NCBI RefSeq assembly: GCF_003086295.3
Contig: NC_092048.1
Location: 88,082,626-88,146,625 of the forward strand
Reading direction: 5' to 3'
Length of the DNA stretch: 64,000 nucleotides
DNA from: Arachis hypogaea
Taxonomy: Eukaryota > Streptophyta > Magnoliopsida > Fabales > Fabaceae
Shown: positions 50,521 through 62,343 of the stretch, piece by piece
Layout of the letters: the number at the start of each line of letters is the position of its first letter
Numbering within the stretch: position 1 is the first letter of the stretch
Program-made: the position numbers and the translations under genes
Notes under the pieces: generated by a model
Databases searched by the model: none
Seen by the model: only the letters and a program-made list of their open reading frames with translations
What the model was told of the DNA's origin: nothing

Positions 50521-52209
50521 TGATGAATCCATATTTGATGATGATTTTTGGTTGAAATTGAATGGATTTCATCATATAAACTTGCACTTATTCCCTTAAA
50601 TAGCATGCTTTTGAACTTTCCTCCTAATTTGTGCTTGATTATGAAAACATGCTCTTTTGTGCCTAATTTGATTAATTTTATCCCATTTGCCTTCCATTCG
50701 ATGCCTTGATGTTGTTTGTGAGTGATTTTAGATGTATAAGGTAGGAATGGCTTGGAGAGAATGGAAAAGGAGCATGCAAAGTGGAGGATGCATGAAGAAT
50801 CAAAGGAGAAGAGCACAGCGATATGTGCATACGCACAGACCTGCGTGCGTACACACAACCATCAGAGCAGAGCCACGCATGCGCGTGAGCCGCATCGTGC
50901 GTGTTGCGCGTCCATTCAAGCATCGCCTAGTGTGTGTGCACACAACTTCTTGTGCGTACGCATAGGAAGAGATTTTGGCAGAGTGTGCGTGCGCACATGT
51001 CTGTACGTACGTACAGGTCCCAATGTGTGCCTCTATTAAAAAGTCACGTAGACTCGCGTTTTGGGGTTCTTTTGGCCCATTTTTGAAGGCTTGGATGCTG
51101 AAATCAAAGGCTATATGAAGGGGGCAACATCACATATGAAGAAAATGTTTTTCATTAGGTCTTAGGAGGGTAGAAAAACACCTTATGAGTAGGAGTAGTG
51201 TAGATTTGGAAATTCTTTCTTAGGGTTCTTAATTAGGGTTTGTAGTATTTTATACGTCAAGTTTGATTTTGGATTATAGTTATTTCATTGTAAGTATCTC
51301 TTTAATTTCTCTTTTATTTACACTACTTGTTCTACACTTTCTTACATTTCACTTTCTTTGTCAATATATACATAGTTTTACAATTTTAGATTTCTAGTTG
51401 GTTAATTTGATGTTTGATTATTATTGCATGTTTGTTTGAGTTGCTTTTATTGATTTTGATCATTTGTGGTTTATAGCTTTCATCATTTTCCCAATTTTGC
51501 CATATTTTATGATTATGCCTATTAGGTGTTTGATGAAATGCCAATTTTAATTATGGGGTAGATTTCTATCCCTTGCCTTGAGAAAATGAGTGTATGGATT
51601 ACTAGAGCCATAATGTCCAATATTTAGTGATAATTCTTGGGTTGTTAGTTGTTATTGTTTCCACTAACGCTAGCTTTTTACCAACCAATTTGGTAAGTTA
51701 GCTAGGATTTGTGGATTAATGACAATTATGCTCACTCGACCTATCCTTCGATGTTAAGGGTTGACTTAGTGAGATTAACCCATCATAATTATCATAGTTA
51801 TGGTTATGGCAAGGAAGGGATTCCATAAATCATCCCAAGTCAAGGTTTCATTTATGTTTTGAACCACTTTTCCATCACTTTATAGCATTACTTGTCCATA
51901 TTACATACATAGTTCTTTTATTCCTTTATTAGTTTATTAATTGCAATTTTGGCTTGTTCTTTTATCTCTTTATTTGTTTATTTCAATCATTAAAACCCCT
52001 TTGCTTCCCACAACCAATCTTAAGCACTCATTGGCATTAGTTCCTAGGGAAGACAACCCGGGAGTCTAAATACTCTCCGTTTATATTTACTTTGAATTGT
52101 GACAATCTTTAGAATAATAATTTAATTAGGGTCAATTGTTGGTTTAGAGCTATACTTGCAACGAAAAATCTACTTTGTGAAACTCCTAACCTACTTTTGG
52201 TCTTCGTCA
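50521..52209 (+). repeat. 3' LTR of element F
   Basis: 1689 bp, TGATGAATCCATATTTGATG to TTTTGGTCTTCGTCA. It contains the uninterrupted version of the site where S2 inserted in the 5' LTR, and GTGCGTACGCAC-type words at about 50825-51030. Confidence 0.88.
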
Positions 52210-52613
52210 CTAGGGTAGATGGCTGGCGTTGAACGCTAGTTTTGGCCTTTAATTCTGAAGCAAAGTATGGACAATTATACATTGCTAAAAAGCTCTGGAT
52301 GTTATATTTACATAGCCATTAAGAATGCTCCATTTGGACTTTTGTAGCTCCAGAAACTCTCTTTCGAGTGCAAGGAGGTCAGATCCTAACAGCATATGCA
52401 GTGATTTCTCTGCCTCTAACTCAGACATTTGCTCCAGCTCCTCAATTTCAGCCAAAAAATACCTGAAATTGCATAAAAACACACAAATTCAAAGTAGAAC
52501 CCAAAAATGTGAGTTTTGCACTAAAACCTATGAAAACTCAGTAAAACTTAAATAAAACATAATAAAAATTATATAAAAATGATGGCAAAAAGCGTATAAA
52601 ATATCCGCTCATC
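52210..52613 (-). repeat. 5' LTR of element E, 5' (U3) part
   Basis: Continues the E LTR after F and ends (LTR start in transcription sense) with TGATGAGCGGATATTTTATA. It carries the conserved open frame YFLAEIEELEQMSELEAEK in the coding sense. It abuts LTR fragment H. Confidence 0.83.
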
Positions 52614-53786
52614 ATCAGGCAAGCAGAAAGGGATGTTTTGGGGTTCAAAAGCATCAAACAGTAATTCAAAGAGTAGAAAATACAAATAGTGAGAATGGTG
52701 TGAAATATATGAGAGAAGGTAGTTAAGGTGTCAGAGTTGTGTATTCGTCCGAATTAAGTTTTCTTACCAACTATTTTAATCATGCAAGATTCATTTCATG
52801 GAAAACTGTTAGTAACTAAACCCTAATGTCTTAGTGATTTAGTCTCCTCTAACCTAGTTAACTGCCAATGTCTTAGTCACTTAATTTCGATTAGAGGGTG
52901 AAGTGCAATTCTAGTTTATGGCCACAAAAACCCTAATTACTCAAAGCAAAGAGGATTATATGTTACGTATCTCGATTAGTTCAAGTAATTAACGATTTAG
53001 GAGGAATTTACTTTCAAGCTATTGTTTAGGTGAGATATCTCTTCCAAGAATCACAAGAACTCATATAGAATAAGGATCATTCTTCCGATCCACCCAGATT
53101 CATAAAATTAAGAACGAAAGTATTCCTTGAAACTGAATCAATACATTAATTAAAATTGAAAAGCAATAGTCTCAATCCATATAAATAAATAGAGCTTCTA
53201 ACCTTAACCAAGGAGGTTTAGTGGCTCATGCTTTAGAGAGAAAACTAGGGTTTAGAAAAGTGTGTAAGTGCTGAAGTGAGAAGATCCCCCACAAAGAATG
53301 AATCTTTTCCCTTTTATATCTAACCTATTTTGATTTGAAACTAAGATAAAAATAATAAATTCTAAACCTAAAATATTTTGTTTGTAAATAAACTTTACAA
53401 AAATAAAAGATAAAACAATAATTAAAAGCTAAATCTAACTAAAGATGCTCCAAGAGTGAAGTTTGATCCGGATTGCCTGGTGCTAAACGCCAACTTTGGC
53501 GTTTAGCGCCCAAAGGGCCAGAACGATTCTTTCCAATGCTGAGTTGCTGGCGCTAAACACCAGCTTGGCATTTAGCTCCTTGGTGGGCAGCTTCAATTCT
53601 TTTTGTTCTTGCCTAAAACTCTGCCAAATTGATCCGAAATTTCACCTGAAATGATTGAAACACTAAAACAACTCCAAGTAGCATCTAAAGATGATTTTAA
53701 CACTAAAATATAATTAAACTCACTAAATTCTAACTTAATTTACCTAGAAAATAAGCAGAAAATAGGGTAAAGATTCTCACGCATCA
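52614..53786 (-). repeat. LTR fragment H (A family), truncated
   Basis: Similar to LTR A from about position 2075 to 3617, ending in CTCACGCATCA. The left part is cut by E. The palindrome position holds GGCGCTAAACGCC-type words at about 53480-53580 instead of the ACGCGTACGCGT words of A. The candidate right flank AGAGG leads into element I. Confidence 0.75.
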
Positions 53787-54322
53787 AGAGGCAAGAGAGT
53801 TGGAACTCATGCAGCTGAAGCAAGGGTTTATGACTGTAGCAGAGTACACCAGCAAGTTCGAGGAGCTTTGAATATTTTTGAGAATTTGTCACGAGGGCTC
53901 AAGGATGACATTATGACTATTGTGGCTCCGTTGGAGATAAGGAGGTTCTCGGAACTAGTGAACAAGGCAAGGGTTGTAGAGGACTGTGTCAAGAAGGTAG
54001 CGGTGGTAACAGAAAATCGTGGTGATATTGACAACCGAGGTCATGGAGAGTACTTTTCACCGAGGGGATAGAGCTTTAAGAGAGATGGACATGCTCCTCA
54101 GCGTCTTCTAGGTCAAGGGAACTTTGGAAGGAACAACAATGACCAATTTTACCAAATGAGGAGAAGTCATCTATGCTATACTTGTGGACTGCCTGGACAC
54201 CTTGCCAAAAACTGTTGTCGTGGGGGAAACCAAAATGCGGGTCAGAATCAACAACTAGACCATGTGTTCGCTATGGACGCGAGTGAGGCGACGAAGTCGG
54301 GGATTCTCTGATGAGAGGTAAG
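53787..54322 (+). pseudogene. gag: Chromovirus-like gag fragment (element I)
   Basis: Reads ARELELMQLKQGFMTVAEY and TSKFEEL, then after a break LKDDIMTIVAPLEIRRFSEL and VNKARVVEDCVKKVA, and a CCHC knuckle CYTCGLPGHLAKNC near 54173-54215. These are hallmarks of a Tekay/Del-type gag. A segment I would expect between FEEL and the IMTIVAPLEI block is missing and the frame changes there (53868 region). It is cut by LTR H on the left and by J on the right. It is the only non-Athila coding relic and the oldest layer of this stack. Confidence 0.78.
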
Positions 54323-56036
54323 TGATGAGCGGATAATTTATACGCTTTTTGGCATTGTTTTTAGTATGTTTTTAGTAGAATCTAGTTACTTTTAGGGATG
54401 TTTTCATTAGTTTTTATGTTAAATTCATATTTCTGGACTTTACTATGAGTTTGTGTGTTTTTCTGTGATTTCAGGTATTTTCTGGCTGAAATTGAGGGAC
54501 TTGAGCAAAAATCAGATTCAGAGGTAGAAGAAGGACTACTGATGTTGTTGGATTCTGACCTCCCTGCACTCAAAGTGGATTTTCTGGAGCTACAGAACTC
54601 AAAATGGTGCGCTTCCAATTGCGTTCGAAAGTAGACATCAAGGGCTTTCCAGCAATGTATAATAGTCCATACTTTGAACGATTTTAGACAACGTAAAAGG
54701 GCGTTGAATGCCAGTTCTATGCTGCTGTCTGGAGTTAAACGCCAGAAACAAGTCACAAACCAGAGTTGAACGCCAGAAATACGTTATAACCTGGCGTTCA
54801 ACTCCAGAAAGAGCCTCTGCATGTGGAACATTCAAGCTCAGCCCAAGCACACACCAAGTGGTCCCCGGAAGTGGATTTATGCATCAATTACTTACTTCTG
54901 TAAACCCTAGTAACTAGTTTAGTATAAATAGGACTTTTTACTATTGTATTAGACATCTTTTGATCATCTTTTGATCATTTTTAGATCTCTAGACCTCCAT
55001 GGGAGGCTGGCCACTCGGCGATGCTTACCCTCTATATTCACTTATGTATTTTCAAACGGTAGAGTTTCTACACTCAATAGATTAAGGTGTGGAGCTCTGC
55101 TGTTCCTCAAAGATTAATGCAAAGTACTACTGTTTTCTATTCAGTTCATCTTATTTCGCTTCTAAGATATTCGTTTGCACTTCAACCTGAATGTGATGAA
55201 CGTGACAATCATCATCATTCCCTATGAACGCGTGCCTGACAACCACTTCCGTTCTACCTTAGATTGAATGAGTATCTCTTAGATCTCTTAATCAGAATCT
55301 TCGTGGCATAAGCTAGATTGATGGCGGCATTCATGAGAGTCCGGAAAGTCTAAACCTTGTCTGTGGTATTCCGAGTAGGACTCTGGGATTGAATGACTGT
55401 GACAAACTTCAAACTCGCGAGTGCTGGGCGTAGTGACAGATGCAAAAGGATAGTGAATCCTATTCCAGTATGATCGAGAACCTCAGATGATTAGTCGTGC
55501 TGTGACAGAGCATTTAGACCATTTTCACAAGAGGATGGATTGCAGCCATTGGCAAGGGTGATGCCTCCAGACGATTAGCCATGCAGTGACAGCGCATCGG
55601 ACCATTTTTCAGAGAAGATACAAAGTAGCCATTGACAACGGTGATGTCCTTACATAAAGCCAGCCATGGAAAGGAGTAGGATTGATTGGATGAAGGCAGC
55701 AGGAAAGCAGAGGTTCAGAGGAACGAAAGCATCTCTATGCGCTTATCTGAAATTCTCACCAATGATTTACATAAGTATTTATATCCTTCTTTTATTATTT
55801 AATTTCGAAAACTCCATAATTATTTTATATCCGCCTGACTGAGATTTACAAGGTGACCATAGCTTGCTTCATACCAACAATCTCCGTGGGATCGACCCTT
55901 ACTCACTTAAGGTTTATTACTTGAACGACCCAGTGCACTTACTGGTTAGTTGTATCGAAGTTGTGACAAATTATGAATTGAGATTAGAGCACCAAGTTTT
56001 TGGAGCCATTACCAGATATCACAATTTCGTGCACCA
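54323..56036 (+). repeat. 5' LTR of element J
   Basis: Starts TGATGAGCGGATAATTTATA. The 3' end is either CACCA at 55994 or, by analogy with G, CACCA at 56036. The 42 bp between them begin with a relic PBS (TGGAGCCATTACCAGA, 56001). Palindromes lie near 54700-54810. Confidence 0.82.
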
Positions 56037-56042
56037 AGTTTT

Positions 56043-56060
56043 TGGCGCTGTTGCCGGAGA
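56043..56060 (+). other. Primer-binding site of element J
   Basis: TGGCGCTGTTGCCGGAGA, two mismatches from the tRNA-Asp complement, 6 nt after the CACCA at 56036. Confidence 0.85.
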
Positions 56061-56272
56061 TTGTTCGAGTTTGGACAACTGACGGTTCATCTTGTTGCTC
56101 GGATTAGGTAATTTTCTTTTTGTTTTATTTTCAAAAATTTTTCAAAAAAATCTTTCAAAAATTTCTCCTTTGTTTTCGAAAAAAAAAATTTTAAAATAAA
56201 AATATTTTCAAAAATATATTTTTCTTCAGAATTTTTAAGAATGAATTCTAGTGTTTCATGAAGCATGTTGAA

Positions 56273-56399
56273 GCCTGACTGGTTGTAAAGCCATATCTAA
56301 TCCTTCTGGGTAGGGAATGTCAGGCATGTCATGTTTGAGTTACATACTAAAGCTTGGCTGGCTATTAAGCCATGCCTGACCCTTTGATTGGAGCTTTAG
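56273..56399 (+). repeat. Two two-stem hairpin repeats in leader of J
   Basis: Unit 1 is 56273-56325 (GCCTGAC/GTCAGGC outside, GGTT-GTAA-AGCC inside). Unit 2 is 56347-56399 (CTAAAGCT/AGCTTTAG outside, GGCT-ATTA-AGCC inside). They correspond to the three units of G. Confidence 0.75.
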
Positions 56400-57906
56400 A
56401 CTAAAGAGCATAAGATTCCTGGAATTCATATTAAAAATTTCGGAATCCTTATTTTTTTTCACATTAATTTTCAAAAAATCCAAAAAAAAAATTAATAAAA
56501 TCATAAAAATCAAAAATATTTTGTGTTTCTTGTTTGAGTCTTGAGTCAGATTTTAAGTTTGGTGTCAATTGCATATTCATCTTGCATTTTTCGAAAAATT
56601 CATGCATTCATGGTGTTCTTCATGATCTTCAAGTTGTTCTTGGTAAGTCTTCTTGTTTGATCTTGATGTTTTCTTGTTTTGCATCTTTTCTTATTTTTCA
56701 TGTGCATTTTTGCATTCATAGTGTCTAAACATGAAAGATTTCTAAGTTTGGTGTCTTACATATTTTCTTTGCATATAAAAATTTTCAAAAATATGTTCTT
56801 GATGTTCATCATGATCTTCAAAGTGTTCTTGGTGTTCATCTTGACATTCATAGCATTCTTGCATGCATTCATTGTTTTGATCTAAAAAATCTTCATGCAT
56901 TGCATCATTTTCATGTTTTTCTCTCTCATCATTAAAAATTCAAAAATCAAAAAAATATCTTCCCCTTTTTCTCTCTTAAAATTTCGAAAATTAGATTTGA
57001 CTTTTCAAAAATTTTTAAAATCTAGTTGTTTTTATGAGTCAAATCAAATTTTCAATTTAAAAATCTTATCTTTTTCAAAATCTTTTTCAAAAATCAAATC
57101 TTTTTCATTTTTCTTAGTTATTTTTGAAAATTTTTAAAATATTTTCAAAAATCTTTTTCTTATCTTTATCTCCTAATTTTTGAAAATAACATCATCAATT
57201 AATGTTTTGATTCAAAAATTTCAAGTTTGTTACTTGCTTGTTAAGAAAGATTCAAACTTTGAGTTCTAGAATCATATCTTGTGATTTCTTGTGAATCAAG
57301 TCATTAATTGTGATTTTAAAAATCAAATCTTTTTCAAAACTAATTTCAATCATATCTTTTCAAAAATATCTCCTTATCTTATCTTTTTTTAAAAATTTTA
57401 TTTTAAAATATCTTTTCTAACTTCTTATCTTCTTATCTTTTCAAAAATTGATTTTCAAAATTCGTTTCAACTAACTAACTAACTTTTTGTTTGTTTCTTA
57501 TCTTTTTCAAAACTACCTAACTAACTCTTTCTCTCTCTAATTTTCGAAAATATCCTCCCTCTTTTTCAAAATTTTTTTTTAATTAACTAATTATTTTAAC
57601 TTTTGATTTTAAAATTTCAAAAATTACTAACCTTTTTCAAAAACTATTTTCGAAAACCACTAACTCTTTTTCAAAAATTATTTTCGAAAATTCACTTCCC
57701 CCTCTCATCTTCTTCTATTTGTTTATTTATTTACTAACATCTCTTCCTCACTCACGAAAAATCCGAACCCCCTCTCTCTCTCTCTCTGAGTTCAGATTTT
57801 CTCTTCTTCTTTTCTTCTATTCACACAGGGACCTCTATACTGTGGTAAAAAGGATCCCTATTATTATTATTATTATTATTATTATTTTTCTGACCCTCTT
57901 TTTCAT
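56400..57906 (+). other. Untranslated leader of element J
   Basis: T-rich leader with TAAGTTTGGTGT at 56554-56565 and 56743-56754, many TTTTCGAAAA-type words, a CT run near 57775-57787 and an ATT microsatellite at 57860-57886 just before the gag ATG. No ORF is supported. Confidence 0.75.
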
Positions 57907-60236
57907 ATGAGCAGGAGCAAAGACAAGAATATTCTTGTTGAAGCAGATCCAGAACCTGAAAGGACTCTGAAGAGGAAACTAAGAGAAACTAAATTACAAC
58001 AATCTAGCAAGCACCTTTCAGAAATTTTCGAACAAGAAGAGGAGATGGCAGCCGAAAATAATAATAATGCAAGGAGAATGCTTGGTGACTTTACTGCACC
58101 TAATTCCAATTTACATGGAAGAAGCATCTCCATTCCTGCCATTGGAGCAAACAATTTTGAGCTGAAACCTCAATTAGTTTCTCTGATGCAGCAGAACTGC
58201 AAGTTTTATGGACTTCCATCTGAAGATCCTTTTCAGTTCTTAACTGAATTCTTGCAGATCTGTGATACTGTTAAGACTAATGGAGTAGATCCTGAAGTCT
58301 ACAGGCTCATGCTTTTCCCTTTTGCTGTGAGAGACAGAGCTAGAATATGGTTGGACTCTCAACCTAAGGATAGCCTGAACTCTTGGGATAAGCTGGTCAA
58401 GGCTTTCTTAGCCAAGTTCTTTCCTCCTCAAAAGCTGAGCAAGCTTAGAGTGGATGTTCAAACCTTCAGATAGAAAGAAGGTGAATCCCTCTATGAAGCT
58501 TGGGAGAGATACAAAGGACTGACCAAAAAGTGTCCTTCTGACATGCTTTCAGAATGGACCATCCTTGATATATTCTATGATGGTCTGTCTGAATTAGCTA
58601 AAATGTCATTGGATACCTCTGCAGGTGGATCCATTCACCTAAAAAAAATGCCTGCAGAAGCTCAAGAACTCATTGACATGGTTGCTAATAACCAGTTCAT
58701 GTACACTTCTGAAAGGAATCTTGTGAATAATAGGATGCCTATGAAGAAGGGAGTTCTTGAAATTGATACTCTGAATGCTATATTAGCTCAGAATAAAATA
58801 TTGACTCAGCAAGTTAATATGATTTCTCAGAGTCTGAATGGAATGCAAGCTACATCCAACAGTACTCAAGAGGCATCTTCTGAAGAAGAAGCTTATGATC
58901 CTGAAAACCCTGCAATAGCAGAGGTAAATTATATGGGTGAACCTTATGGAAACACCTATAATCCATCATGGAAAAATCACCCAAATCTCTCATGGAAGGA
59001 TCAACAAAGGCCTCAACAAGGCTTTAATAATGGTGGAAGAAATAGGTTTAACAATAGTAAACCTTTTCCATCATCCACTCAGCAACAGACAGAGAATTCT
59101 GAGCAGAATCCATCTAGCTTAGCAAATTTAATCTCTGATCTATCTAAGGCCACTGTAAGTTTCATGAAGAAACAAGGTCCTCCATTAGGAATTTGGAGGC
59201 ACAAGTGGGCCAGCTGAGTAAAAGGATCACTGAAATCCCTCCTAGTACTCTCCCAAGCAATACAGAAGAGAATCCAAAAGGAGAATGCAAGGCCATTGAA
59301 TTAATTACCATGGCCGAACCTGTAAGGGTGGGAGAGGACGTGAATCCCATTGAGGAAAACCTCCTGGGACGCCCAGTGATCAATAAGGAGCTTCCCTTTG
59401 AGGAACCAAAAGAATCTGAGGCTCAACTAGAGACCATAGAGATTCCATTAAACCTCCTTATGCCATTCATGAGCTCTGATGAGTATTCCTCTTCTGAAGA
59501 GAATGAGGATGTCACTGAGGAGCAAGTCACCAAGTACCTTGGTGCAATCATGAAGCTGAATGCCAAATTATTTGGCATTAAAACTTGGGAAGATGAACCT
59601 CTCTTGTTCACCAATGAACTACGTGATCTGGATCAACTGACATTGCCTCAGAAGAAACAGGATCCTGGAAAGTTCTTAATACCTTGTACCATAGGCACCA
59701 TGATCTTTAAGGCTCTGTGTGACCTTGGTTCAGGAATAAACCTCATGCCCCTCTCTGTAATAGAGAAACTGGGAATCTTTGGGGTGCAAGCTGCTAAAAT
59801 CTCATTAGAAGTGGCAGACAATTCAAGAAAACAGGCTTATGGACAAGTAGAGGACGTGTTAGTAAAGGTTGAAGGCCTTTACATCCCTACTGATTTTATA
59901 GTCCTAGATACTGGGAAGGATGAGGATGAATCCATCATCCTAGGAAGACCTTTCCTAGCCACAGCAAGAGCTGTGATTGATGTGGACAGAGGAGAATTGA
60001 TCCTTCAAATAAATGAGGACAACCTTGTGTTTACAACTCAAGGATCTCTCTCTGCATCCATGGAGAGGAAGCATAAAAAGCTTCTCTCAAAGCAGAGTCA
60101 AACAAAGCCCCCACAGTCAAATTCTAAGTTTGGTGTTGGGAGGCCACAACCAAACTCTAAGTTTGGTGTCAAACCCCCATATCCAAACTCTAAGTTTGGT
60201 GTTAGGAGGTCTCAACAAAGCTCTGCACATCTGTGA
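57907..60236 (+). pseudogene. gag-pro: gag-pro pseudogene of element J
   Basis: Same protein as the G gag-pro: MSRSKDKNILVEADPEPERT, FELKPQLVSLMQQNCKFYG, CPSDMLSEW, NHPNLSWKDQ, protease box CDLGSGINLMPLSV and IILGRPFLATARAVIDV, and C-terminal SKFGV units. It is broken by one TAG at 58471-58473 and a one-base frameshift near 59166-59168, after which the protease frame (59193-60236) stays open. With only two lesions in 2.3 kb it was lost recently. Confidence 0.92.
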
Positions 60237-60284
60237 GGCTCCATGAGAGCCCACTGTCAAGCTATTGACATTAAAGAAGCGCTT

Positions 60285-60302
60285 GTTGGGAGGCAACCCA
60301 AT
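60285..60302 (+). promoter_or_regulatory. Conserved post-gag-pro hairpin, element J
   Basis: GTTGGG-AGGCAA-CCCAAT, identical to G, 48 nt after the gag-pro stop, preceded by TTAAAGAAGCGCTT. Confidence 0.75.
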
Positions 60303-60430
60303 GTTTATTTATCTAATTTTCATGTTTTATTAGGTTCATGATCATGTGGAGTCACAAAATAAATATAAAAAAATTAAAAACGGAATCAAAAACAGCAGAA
60401 GAAAAATCACACCCTGGAGGAAGACCTTAC

Positions 60431-60640
60431 TGGCGTTTAAACGCTAGTAAGAAGCATGTTTTGCGCGTTCAACGCCAGATTAGAGCATGGTTCTGGCGCT
60501 GAACGCCAGAAATGCACCCTGGAGAAGAGCTAGCGCTGAACGCCCAGAACAAGCATGGTTCTGGCGTTCAACGCCAGAAATGGGCTACAAATGGGCGTTC
60601 AACGCCCAGAACAAGCACCAATCTGGCGCTGAACGCCCAG
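60431..60640. repeat. GGCGTTNAACGCC palindrome array of element J
   Basis: Seven palindromes with centres near 60436, 60468, 60499, 60536, 60567, 60598 and 60629: spacings of 32, 31, 37, 31, 31 and 31 bp. Confidence 0.9.
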
Positions 60641-61191
60641 AGTTGTGTGCAAGGGCATTTTGCATGCCTAATTGGGTGCAAGGTTGTAAATCCTTGAACA
60701 CCTCAGGATCTGTGGACCCCACAGGATCACCTCAGGATCTGTGGACCCCCCAGGATCCCCACCTACCTCCACTTACTTCTTCTCACCCCTCTTTCACACA
60801 ATCCCATAAACACTCTTCCCCAAAACTCTTCACCAATCACCTCAATCTCTCTTCCCTATCACCACTTCACCACTCACATCCATCCACTCTTTCCCATAAA
60901 CCTACCTCATAAACTCCACTTACCTTCAAAATTCAAAATCAATTTCCCACCCAAACCCACCCTAAATGGCCGAACTTACCCCCCTCCCTTCCCTATATAT
61001 AACCCTTCATTCTTCCTCATTTTCACACAACACAACCCTCTTTTCTCTTCTTGGACGAAACACACCTCCCCCCTCCTCTCCATATTTTCTTCTTCTTCTT
61101 CATCTATTATTTCTTCTCTTACTCGAGGGCGAGCAAAATTCTATGTTTGGTGTGGTAAAAGCATAAGCTTTTTGTTTTTCCATTACCATTG
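60641..61191 (+). other. ORF3 leader of element J
   Basis: C/T-rich for about 350 bp (60770-61110), a plausible polypyrimidine tract for a 3' splice site. The block GAGGGCGAGCAA with the one-mismatch word TATGTTTGGTGT (61142-61153) lies just before ORF3. Confidence 0.65.
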
Positions 61192-62343
61192 ATGGCATCC
61201 AAGACCGGAGAATCCTCTAGAAAAGGGAAGGGGAAGACAAAAGCTTCCACCTCCGAGTCATGGGAGATGGAAAGGTTCATCTCCAAAGCTCATCAAGACC
61301 ACTTCTATGATGTTGTGGCCAAGAAGAAGGTGATCCCCGAGGTCCCTTTCAAACTCAAGAAAAATGAGTATCCGGAGATCCGACATGAAATCCAAAGAAG
61401 AGGTTGGGAAGTCCTAACAAACCCCATCCAACAAGTCGGCATCCTAATGGTTCAAGAGTTCTATGCCAATGCATGGATCATTAGGAACCATGATCAAAGT
61501 AAGAACCCGAATCCAAAAAATTATGTTATAATGGTTCGGGGGAAATACTTAGATTTTAGCCCGGAGAATGTGAGGTTGGCGTTTAACTTGCCTATGATGC
61601 AAGGAGATGAGCGCCCCTACACTAGAAGGGTCAACTTTAATCAAAGGTTGGACCAAGTCCTCATGGACATTTGTGTGGAAGGAGCTCAATGGAAGATTGA
61701 CTCCAAAGGCAAGCTGGTTCAACTAAGAAGACTGGACCTCAAGCCTGTGGCTAGAGGATGGTTGGAGTTCATCCAACGCTCCATCATCCCCACTAGCAAC
61801 CGATCTGAAGTTACTGTGGATCAGGCCATCATGATCCATAGCATCATGATTGGAGAGGAAGTAGAAGTTCATGAAGTCATCTCCCTTGAACTCTACAAAA
61901 TAGCCGAAAAGCCCTCCCCTGGGGCAAGGCTAGCTTTTTCTCATCTTATTTGCCATCTATGTTACTCAGCTGGAGCTTTCATAGAAGGAGACATTCACAT
62001 TGAGGAAGAGAAGCCCATCACTAAGAAAAAGATGGAGCAAGCAAGAGAGCCCATTCATGGAGCTCAAGATACGCATGAAGCTCATCATCATGAGATCCCG
62101 GAGATGCCTCAAATGCATTTTCCTCCACAAAACTATTGGGAGCAAATAAACACCTCCCTAAGAGAATTCAGTTCCAACATGGGACAACTAAGGGTGGAAC
62201 ATCAAGAGCACTCCATCATCCTTCATGAAATCAGAGAAGATCAAAAAGCAATGAGGGAGGAGCAGCAACAAAGACAAGGAAGAGACATAGAAGAGCTCAA
62301 GGACATCATTAGTTCCTCAAGAAGAAAACGCCACCATCACTAA
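61192..62343 (+). CDS. Third (env-position) ORF of element J, intact
   Basis: 383 codons from ATG 61192 to TAA 62341-62343. Homologous end to end with the G copy: MASKTGESSRKGKGKTKAST, ERFISKAHQDHFYDVV, LAFNLPMMQGDERPYTRR, LKPVARGWLEFIQRS, IMIHSIMIGEEVEV, a charged linker and the tail SSRRKRHHH. It remains open although the same element's gag-pro has two lesions. There is no hydrophobic membrane segment. Function unknown; see the G entry for the reasoning on expression. Confidence 0.85.
   Translation: MASKTGESSRKGKGKTKASTSESWEMERFISKAHQDHFYDVVAKKKVIPEVPFKLKKNEYPEIRHEIQRRGWEVLTNPIQQVGILMVQEFYANAWIIRNHDQSKNPNPKNYVIMVRGKYLDFSPENVRLAFNLPMMQGDERPYTRRVNFNQRLDQVLMDICVEGAQWKIDSKGKLVQLRRLDLKPVARGWLEFIQRSIIPTSNRSEVTVDQAIMIHSIMIGEEVEVHEVISLELYKIAEKPSPGARLAFSHLICHLCYSAGAFIEGDIHIEEEKPITKKKMEQAREPIHGAQDTHEAHHHEIPEMPQMHFPPQNYWEQINTSLREFSSNMGQLRVEHQEHSIILHEIREDQKAMREEQQQRQGRDIEELKDIISSSRRKRHHH

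Larger units (their letters stand above)
31354..52209 (+). mobile_element. Element F: non-autonomous LTR retrotransposon hosting S2 and G
   Basis: Plus-strand element with LTRs at 31354-34507 (including S2) and 50521-52209 and a perfect PBS at 34513. The flanks CTGGG (31349-31353) and CTAGG (52210-52214) are a one-mismatch target duplication inside the E LTR. Without S2 and G it is about 8.5 kb. It has one decayed ORF and no protease, RT or integrase. It carries the post-pol hairpin and a palindrome array, so it derives from an Athila-type element. Confidence 0.85.
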
